Origin: JAUVZF01 sp035529015
GTDB lineage: Bacteria; Planctomycetota; Phycisphaerae; FEN-1346
NCBI GenBank assembly: GCA_035529015.1
Contig: DATKXP010000037.1
Span: 1 to 11,302 of the forward strand
DNA: 11,302 nucleotides
Reading direction: 5' to 3'
The position numbers and the translations under genes were made by a program. Positions within the stretch are counted from its first letter, which is position 1; the number at the start of each line of letters is the position of its first letter. Below, piece by piece: positions 6,214-11,302 of the stretch. The notes beneath the pieces were generated by a model. The model was not told the DNA's origin. It did no database searches and saw nothing but the letters and a program-made list of their open reading frames with translations.

Positions 6214-7509
6214 AGCAAACTCTCGCGCCGCACCTTTCTGAGACGCGTCGGAACGGGCCTTGGCGCGGCAGCCGCCGCGCCGTACGTCGTGCCCGACACC
6301 GCCACGGGCGCGGGCGAGGTCGCCTCGCCCAGCGAGCGCGTCACCTGCGCCATCATGGGCTGCGGCAACCGCGGGCCGAAGGTCATGGAACACTTCCTGC
6401 GCCAGAGCGACGTTCAGTGGCTTGCGGCCTGCGACTGCCGGCAGGACCGCCTCGACCGCGTCAAGAAGCAGGTCGATTCCACCACCGGGACCGCCGACTG
6501 CGCCACGTACCTCGATTTCCGGGACCTCCTGGCGCGGCCGGACCTCGACGCCGTCCTCATCGCCACCGGCAACCGCTGGCATGCCATCGGGGCCATCTAC
6601 GCCGCCCGCGCCGGCAAAGACGTCTACAGCGAGAAACCCATCAGCCTGACGCTGGCCGAGGGCCGCGCCCTCGTCGAAACCACGGGCCGCCTCGGCACCA
6701 TCTACCAGGCGGGCTACCAGCGGCACTCGGTCGATTCGTGCCGATTCGCCGTCGAGTGCGTCCACCAGAAACGCATCGGCGACCTCAAGGAGGTCATCTG
6801 CAACAGTTGGACCAACCCCGTCGTCAAACCGTCGCCCGCCATCCCCGTACCCGACGGCTTCGGGTACGACATGTGGCTGGGCACGACGCCGTGGCACCCG
6901 TTCTCCTGGGGGCGCGTCAACGGGTGGCGGGTCGTCTGGGACACCGGCGGCGGCATCCTGGCCGACATGGGATGCCACTGGACCGACCTGGCCCAGTGGG
7001 CCAACCAGGCCGAGGAAACCGGCCCCACGACCATCGAGGTGGAACACGTCGAGTGGGCGCCCCGCGACGCCCTGACCGAGGTGCCCACCGCCGTCCGGGC
7101 CGTCACCACGTACGCTAACGGCGTCCGCATCGTCCACGATGCCACGGGCACGTTCAACGACCGCTACATCCGCTTCGTTGGAACCGACGGCTGGGTCCAG
7201 GTCCACGACGCGACCAACAACGTGACGGCCGAGCCGAAGTCCATCCTGAGGCGGCGGGCCATCTCGGCCAAGGGCTGGGGCGACCCCGGCGACCACATCC
7301 GCAACTTCATCCACGGCATCAAGACACGCCAGCGCACCGTCTGCTACCCCGAGGCCGCCCACCGGGCCATGAGCCTGTGCCAACTGGCCAACATCGCCAT
7401 CCGCCTCGGCCGCACGCTGCGCTGGGACCCCGTCAAGGAGGAGTTCCCGGACGACCCGGAGGCCAACACGATGCGGTCGCGGGCCATCCGGCCGCCGTGG
7501 CGAATCTGA
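6211..7509 (+). CDS. Tat-exported Gfo/Idh/MocA family oxidoreductase
   Basis: A 432-residue NAD(P)-dependent oxidoreductase. The N-terminus SRRTFLRR (5-12) is a twin-arginine motif followed by a small hydrophobic region, so the protein is probably exported already folded with its cofactor. The Rossmann fold begins near 44, with the dinucleotide loop GCGNRG (50-55). EKP (141-143) carries the conserved catalytic lysine. DTGGGILADMGCHWTDL (244-260) contains the conserved D and H256 of the C-terminal catalytic domain. YDMWLGTTPWHPF (219-231) is typical of planctomycete/Bacteroidetes members. The family oxidises or reduces sugars, inositols and related compounds; exported members often keep NAD(P) tightly bound, as in glucose-fructose oxidoreductase. 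The start is ATG 6211 after GGAG. The HEAT-repeat gene follows after 68 bases, likely the same transcript. Substrate unknown; a keto-sugar or glycoside role is inference from the neighbouring DUF1080 and glycoside hydrolase genes. Confidence 0.92.
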   Translation: MSKLSRRTFLRRVGTGLGAAAAAPYVVPDTATGAGEVASPSERVTCAIMGCGNRGPKVMEHFLRQSDVQWLAACDCRQDRLDRVKKQVDSTTGTADCATYLDFRDLLARPDLDAVLIATGNRWHAIGAIYAARAGKDVYSEKPISLTLAEGRALVETTGRLGTIYQAGYQRHSVDSCRFAVECVHQKRIGDLKEVICNSWTNPVVKPSPAIPVPDGFGYDMWLGTTPWHPFSWGRVNGWRVVWDTGGGILADMGCHWTDLAQWANQAEETGPTTIEVEHVEWAPRDALTEVPTAVRAVTTYANGVRIVHDATGTFNDRYIRFVGTDGWVQVHDATNNVTAEPKSILRRRAISAKGWGDPGDHIRNFIHGIKTRQRTVCYPEAAHRAMSLCQLANIAIRLGRTLRWDPVKEEFPDDPEANTMRSRAIRPPWRI

Positions 7510-7577
7510 ACGCCTCGGCCCGCGCCCCTGCGAACAGAAGAACCGATGACTCAATCACGTTGCTACGGGAGAACACG

Positions 7578-10136
7578 ATGACAAGCGCCGTCAAACCACT
7601 GGCTGCAGCCCTTCTGGTCCTCTTTGCAGGCGGCATCGCCGCCGCGGCCGACGCACCGGTCCCCACGAAGGCCGACATCGACAAGGCCGTCGCCGACCTC
7701 GCCGCGTTCATCACGGGGCAGGACAACACCCCCGTCCAGAACATGGGGACGCTGCTGCAACAGATCGCCGGCAACGCCGACCTCCAGCGCCACACCGAGC
7801 GCGGGCTGATGCGGCTGCTGGCGTCCGACGCCGACCTCGAAGCCAAACTCCAGGCGTGTCAGACGCTCGCCCGCATCGGTTCCGACGCGTGCATCCCCGT
7901 ACTCGAGAAGATGCTCGCGGACCCGAAGACCAACCACATGGCCTGCTGGGCGCTTCAGCCCAATCCGAGCCCCAAGGTCGATGCCGCGCTCCGCGCCGCT
8001 CTCGCCAGGACCACGGGCAGTGCGACCGTCTGCATCTGCGGGGTGCTGGGCCATCGCCGCGATGCGGCCGGCGTCCCCGCCCTCGCGAAGTTGACGTCCG
8101 ACGCCGACCCGGTGGTCGCTGAGGCCGCCCTCTCGGCCCTCGGCAAGATCGGCGGCCCCGACGTCGCAAAGGTCCTGGCCGACGCCCGCAAGCGCGTGCC
8201 CGACGCCCTCAGCCCGGCCGCGACCGACGCGTACCTCCAGTGCGCCGACCGCCTGGCCGCCGACGGGGTGACCGACGCCGCCGGCGCCATCTACAAGGAG
8301 GTCCTTGCGGCCGAAGCACCGCTGCGGTTCCATCGCGGGGCGCTGCTCGGCCTGATGCGGACCGCCGGCACCGACGCCATTCCGTTCGTCCTGAAGACGA
8401 TCCGCAGCAACGACCCGCAGATGCGTGCCGCCGCCATCGCCAACATCCCGACCATCACGGGCGAAGGCGTCACGAAGCGGCTGGCGGCCGAGATGCCGAA
8501 CCTGCCGCCCGATGCCCAGGTCCTCTTGGTCGGTGCCCTGGCAAGCCGCGGCGACACCGACGCGGGCGAGGCCGTCCTGAAGGCCGCCGGGTCCGACAAC
8601 GCCGAGGTCCGCGCCGCCGCCGTCGGAGCGCTCGCCGACGTCGGCGACGCCTCGTCGGTCCCGTTCCTGGCCCGCGCGGCCGCCGGAGCCAAGACCGACG
8701 GCGAACGCGAGGCCGCGCTGCTGAGTCTGCGGCGGCTCAAGGGCGACGGCGTCGATGAAGCCATCACGAAGAGCATGGCCGCCGCCCAGGGCGACGCGCG
8801 GGGACAACTCATCGAGGTCCTGCTCACCCGAAGCGCCGCAAGTGCCGTCCCGGCGCTCCTCAAGGAAGCGGGCAGCGCCGACGAGGGCACCCGCAAGGCC
8901 GCCTTCCGTGCCCTCGGCGTCCTGGCCAAGGCGACGGATCTGCCGGGCCTGGTGGACCTGCTCGTCGGCCTCAAGGGCGACGCCGGCCGCGACGACGCCG
9001 AGCGGACCGTCATGGAGATCGCCCGCAAGATCGAGAACGAGGCGGCGCGTGCCGACGCGCCCCTGGCGGCACTGGCCAAGGCCAAGGGGGCCGAGGCCAA
9101 GGGCTCGCTGCTCCGCGTGCTGCGCGGCGTAGCCGGCGCCAAGGCCCTCGGTGCCGTGAAGACCGCCGTCACGGACGCCGACTCAGGCGTCCAGGACGCC
9201 GCCATCCGTGCCCTGGCCGACTGGCCCGACGCGGCGGCCGTTGCGCCGCTGATGGACGTCTTCCGCTCGACCGAGAGCACGGTGCACCGCGTGGTGGTCC
9301 TTCGCGGCTGCGTGCGGCTGCTGGACCTGGCCGGCGGGCTCTCGGCAGCCGAGACGGTGAAGGCGTACACCGACCTCATGGCCCTGGCCAAGCGGCCGGA
9401 GGACAAGAAACTCGTGCTGGCGGGTTTGGCGAACGTGGCCCACTCGGGCGCCCTGGCGGTCGCCGAATCGTGCATGGCCGACCCGGCCGTCCGGGCCGAA
9501 GCCACGCTCGCCGTCCTGGGCATCGCGAAGGCCGTCATGGGCTCGGCCCCTGATGCGGCCAAGGCCGCCGCCACCAAACTCGCCGAGGCCGGAGACGCGA
9601 ACGTCAAGACGCAGGCCCGCCAGATCCTGGCCGACCTCGCGAAGGTCCAGGACTACATCATGGGCTGGCAGGTCGCCGGGGTGTACGCCGAAGGGCGTAT
9701 GACCTACCAGCGGCTGTTCGGCACGGCGTTCCCGCCCGAGAAGCCGGGCGAGAAGGTCGCGTGGCGTGCCCTGCCCGTCGTGACGCGGCAAGGGTCGGCC
9801 GTCATCCACAACCTGCTGGCCCAGTGGGACCGCGAACAGTGCGTCGCGTACGTCCGCACGTGGATCCATTCCGACAAGGCCCAGGCCGCCCAACTGCTTC
9901 TCGGCACCGACGACGGCAACAAGGTCTGGCTGAACGGCAAACGGCTCCACCAGGTCAATACCGGCCGCGCGTGCGTCCCCGACGAGGACAAGGTCAACGT
10001 GCAACTGAAGCAGGGCTGGAACGCGCTCATGATCAAGGTGGTTCAGAACACCGGCCCGTGGGAGTTCTGCGCCCGGCTCGTCGCCCGCGACGGGGGCAAA
10101 CTCGCCGGGATCCGCATCGACGCCACGCGCGAGTAA
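7578..10136 (+). CDS. Secreted HEAT-repeat protein with C-terminal jelly-roll-like domain
   Basis: An 852-residue exported protein. Residues 1-24 form a signal peptide (MTSAVKP, hydrophobic core, cleavage near AAA-DAP). Residues about 40-690 are an Ala-rich helical solenoid of HEAT/PBS-lyase-like repeats, visible as repeated patterns such as VRAAAVGALADVGD, VPALLKEAGSAD, TRKAAFRALG and VQDAAIRALADWPD. From residue 692 (DYIMGW) a 161-residue beta-rich domain follows, with TWIHSDKAQAAQLLLGTDDG, KVWLNGKRLHQ (791 region), LKQGWNALMIKV and a final GPWEF segment. This 'DDG.KVWLNG' domain recurs at the end of planctomycete secreted proteins and resembles carbohydrate-binding PA14/galactose-binding folds; ligand unknown. 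HEAT arrays usually bind proteins. GGAG at 7568-7571, 6 bases before the ATG, and the signal peptide decide the start; the frame is open upstream to 7377 but overlaps the oxidoreductase gene. No catalytic residues were recognised. Confidence 0.85.
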   Translation: MTSAVKPLAAALLVLFAGGIAAAADAPVPTKADIDKAVADLAAFITGQDNTPVQNMGTLLQQIAGNADLQRHTERGLMRLLASDADLEAKLQACQTLARIGSDACIPVLEKMLADPKTNHMACWALQPNPSPKVDAALRAALARTTGSATVCICGVLGHRRDAAGVPALAKLTSDADPVVAEAALSALGKIGGPDVAKVLADARKRVPDALSPAATDAYLQCADRLAADGVTDAAGAIYKEVLAAEAPLRFHRGALLGLMRTAGTDAIPFVLKTIRSNDPQMRAAAIANIPTITGEGVTKRLAAEMPNLPPDAQVLLVGALASRGDTDAGEAVLKAAGSDNAEVRAAAVGALADVGDASSVPFLARAAAGAKTDGEREAALLSLRRLKGDGVDEAITKSMAAAQGDARGQLIEVLLTRSAASAVPALLKEAGSADEGTRKAAFRALGVLAKATDLPGLVDLLVGLKGDAGRDDAERTVMEIARKIENEAARADAPLAALAKAKGAEAKGSLLRVLRGVAGAKALGAVKTAVTDADSGVQDAAIRALADWPDAAAVAPLMDVFRSTESTVHRVVVLRGCVRLLDLAGGLSAAETVKAYTDLMALAKRPEDKKLVLAGLANVAHSGALAVAESCMADPAVRAEATLAVLGIAKAVMGSAPDAAKAAATKLAEAGDANVKTQARQILADLAKVQDYIMGWQVAGVYAEGRMTYQRLFGTAFPPEKPGEKVAWRALPVVTRQGSAVIHNLLAQWDREQCVAYVRTWIHSDKAQAAQLLLGTDDGNKVWLNGKRLHQVNTGRACVPDEDKVNVQLKQGWNALMIKVVQNTGPWEFCARLVARDGGKLAGIRIDATRE

Positions 10137-10142
10137 CCCGGG

Positions 10143-10162
10143 CCGGGCGACGACCTCGCCGG
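10143..10162 (+). terminator. Hairpin after the HEAT-repeat gene
   Basis: GCGA (10147-10150) pairs with TCGC (10156-10159) around CGACC, and CCG (10143-10145) pairs with CGG (10160-10162) past a one-base bulge. It starts seven bases after the stop codon. There is no T-run, so terminator activity is uncertain. Confidence 0.3.
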
Positions 10163-10208
10163 AAGGTCTCATGGCGTTGCAGGATCAGGGGGCGCCGCAC
10201 GAATGCAG

Positions 10209-10238
10209 TGGACTCGGGTGGACGGAAAACCTTAGAAT
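10209..10238 (+). promoter_or_regulatory. Promoter of the tRNA-Ser gene
   Basis: TGGACT (10209-10214, 4 of 6 to the -35 consensus) and TAGAAT (10233-10238, 5 of 6 to the -10 consensus) are separated by 18 bases. Transcription would start near 10245, about 12 bases before the mature tRNA, as usual for tRNA genes. Confidence 0.5.
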
Positions 10239-10256
10239 CTGCGCCACAATCGACGC

Positions 10257-10346
<90 letters not shown>

Positions 10347-10352
10347 AGTCTT

Positions 10353-10377
10353 CCCGTTTGTTCGTGACGGGTCTCTT
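10353..10377 (+). terminator. Possible terminator of the tRNA transcript
   Basis: CCCGT (10353-10357) pairs with ACGGG (10367-10371) around a 9-base loop and is followed by the pyrimidine run TCTCTT. It starts 7 bases after the tRNA. The stem is short and the T-run interrupted, so the call rests partly on position. Confidence 0.35.
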
Positions 10378-10486
10378 CAGCCAGGGCTTGCGGGCCTGAG
10401 CGTTCTCCTCCGGAGTCTGCGCCGGGGGCATTCAGAGGGCCCGTCCCCGGCGAAATCAGCGCGCCAAGTGGACCCGGAACGGGTTC

Positions 10487-10502
10487 AAGTCCCCGGGAAC
10501 TT
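10487..10502. promoter_or_regulatory. 16-base near-perfect palindrome upstream of the glycoside hydrolase gene
   Basis: AAGTCCCCGGGAACTT is symmetrical at 7 of 8 positions. It lies 54 bases before the ATG at 10556 and next to a second inverted repeat, GGACCCG-GAA-CGGGTTC (10470-10486). The place suits an operator for the downstream gene. No clear -35/-10 pair was found around it. Confidence 0.25.
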
Positions 10503-10555
10503 CATCCGCGTCCGCGGGGGGAACCCAACGCGGGGCCTACAACGGGAGGCTGGCG

Positions 10556-11302
10556 ATGAGTCACGGCAGAACCGCGTTTGCGATTCTCTGCGTCTGGACC
10601 ATGGCCGGGGCCGTCTGCGCCGCCGACATGGCGGGCTGGTACACTTTCGAGGCGACAAGCGCGAGCGAACCCGGCGCCATCGGCATGCAGGACTGGCTCC
10701 AGAAGCCGGCCGGCAAGCACGGACGGATCGTGCGGCAAGGCGACCGCCTCGTCTACAACGGCAAGCCAATCAAACTGTGGGGCAACAACCTGTGCTACAG
10801 CGCGTGCGCGCCCTCGAAGGACCTGGCCGACAAGCGCGCCGCCTTCTACCCCAAGTACGGCATCAACTCGGTTCGGCTGCACAAGTTTGCCGACGGCCAC
10901 GGATGGGCCGGCATCCAGTCGAAGGAGAGCGTTGCGGAGTTCGACGCCGAAGCCCTCGACCGCATGGACTACCAGGTCGCGACGTTCAAGGAAGCGGGCA
11001 TCTACACCAAACTCTCGGCCCACTTCGGCACGATGAAGATGGGGCCCGCCGACAAGCGCGACGTACCCTACCTCGACGAGTTCGGCCGGTTCGACGGCAG
11101 GAAAAACCGCGTCAGTGCGCCCCACAGCGCCCTGTTCTACTCGACGGAACTCCAGAACCTTCACATACGGCAGATCGTCAACCTGCTGGGGCACCGCAAC
11201 CCCCACACGGGGCTGACCTACGCCGAGGACCCGGCAATCGTCGCCGTCGAGATCATCAACGAGCAGAGCATCCTCTTCTACACCTCGATGGGCCCGCTCC
11301 AG
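10556..11302 (+). CDS. Secreted TIM-barrel glycoside hydrolase (GH5/clan GH-A-like), cut by window edge
   Basis: The frame from ATG 10556 is open to the window edge (249 residues, no stop). Residues 1-22 are a signal peptide (cleavage near VCA-AD). KLWGNNLCYSACAP (73-86) followed by FYPKYGINSVRLHKF (97-111) is the typical start of a clan GH-A (alpha/beta)8 barrel: the 'G.N' strand and the 'G.N.VRLH' strand of cellulase/mannanase-like enzymes. VEIINEQS (231-238) contains the N-E pair, with E236 as probable acid/base at the end of strand 4; the nucleophile would lie beyond the edge. Such enzymes cleave beta-linked polysaccharides by a retaining mechanism outside the cell. GGAGG at 10545-10549, 6 bases before the ATG, supports the start. 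The gene lies downstream of the tRNA and has its own leader region. GH5, GH2-type or an unclassified GH-A family are all possible; the substrate cannot be read. Confidence 0.8.
   Translation, partial: MSHGRTAFAILCVWTMAGAVCAADMAGWYTFEATSASEPGAIGMQDWLQKPAGKHGRIVRQGDRLVYNGKPIKLWGNNLCYSACAPSKDLADKRAAFYPKYGINSVRLHKFADGHGWAGIQSKESVAEFDAEALDRMDYQVATFKEAGIYTKLSAHFGTMKMGPADKRDVPYLDEFGRFDGRKNRVSAPHSALFYSTELQNLHIRQIVNLLGHRNPHTGLTYAEDPAIVAVEIINEQSILFYTSMGPLQ

Noticed and set aside
6160..9607. Long minus-strand open frames (6160-7554, 7563-8807, 8291-9607)
   Set aside because: They are mirror frames of the oxidoreductase and HEAT-repeat genes, have no ribosome site at their starts and no recognisable motif.
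10478..10498. A GGTTCAAGTCCC sequence that looks like a tRNA T arm
   Set aside because: Only three pairs of the stem can form and no acceptor, D or anticodon arm is found upstream, so it is not a tRNA or clear tRNA fragment.
10502..11206. A 234-codon minus-strand frame at the right edge
   Set aside because: It is the antisense shadow of the glycoside hydrolase, which has a signal peptide, ribosome site and catalytic-type motif on the plus strand.

Overview
The window is GC-rich (visibly well above 60%), densely coding on the plus strand, and most likely comes from a planctomycete (Planctomycetota, perhaps a Phycisphaerae-like lineage). This rests on the gene families rather than any marker gene. 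They are a secreted DUF1080 protein, a very large exported PQQ-type propeller with an N-terminal methyltransferase-like domain, a Tat-exported Gfo/Idh/MocA oxidoreductase, a secreted HEAT-repeat protein ending in a jelly-roll-like 'DDG..WLNG' domain, and a secreted TIM-barrel glycoside hydrolase. The first 36 codons of an aldehyde:ferredoxin oxidoreductase-type gene at the left edge suggest an anaerobic or facultatively anaerobic life.

Layout. 1-108 (minus): start of an AOR-family gene, cut by the window edge. 109-346: divergent control region with a TTGACA-type promoter and a cluster of GGCAA half-sites. 347-1216: PAC2-family protein with a GTG start. 1298-2041: exported DUF1080 protein. 2099-5176: exported methyltransferase-like/PQQ-propeller fusion (1025 aa). 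5308-5958 (minus): HAD phosphatase, convergent with the propeller gene. 5959-6210: divergent region carrying two adjacent perfect hairpins. 6211-7509: Tat-dependent Gfo/Idh/MocA oxidoreductase. 7578-10136: secreted HEAT-repeat protein. 10257-10346: tRNA-Ser(UGA) with its own promoter. 10556-11302: first 249 codons of a secreted glycoside hydrolase that runs off the right edge.

How the genes may work together (inference). Five proteins carry export signals, and three of them (DUF1080 protein, Gfo/Idh/MocA oxidoreductase, glycoside hydrolase) belong to families that act on sugars. Gfo/Idh/MocA enzymes can oxidise sugars to keto-sugars, and DUF1080 is now named 3-keto-disaccharide hydrolase. An extracytoplasmic oxidise-then-hydrolyse route for glycosides is therefore a reasonable hypothesis, with the propeller and HEAT proteins as undefined partners. 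The genes form at least three plus-strand transcription blocks, so this is a neighbourhood, not one operon. No mobile element, CRISPR array or phage gene was seen, and no stretch longer than 300 bases lacks a gene.
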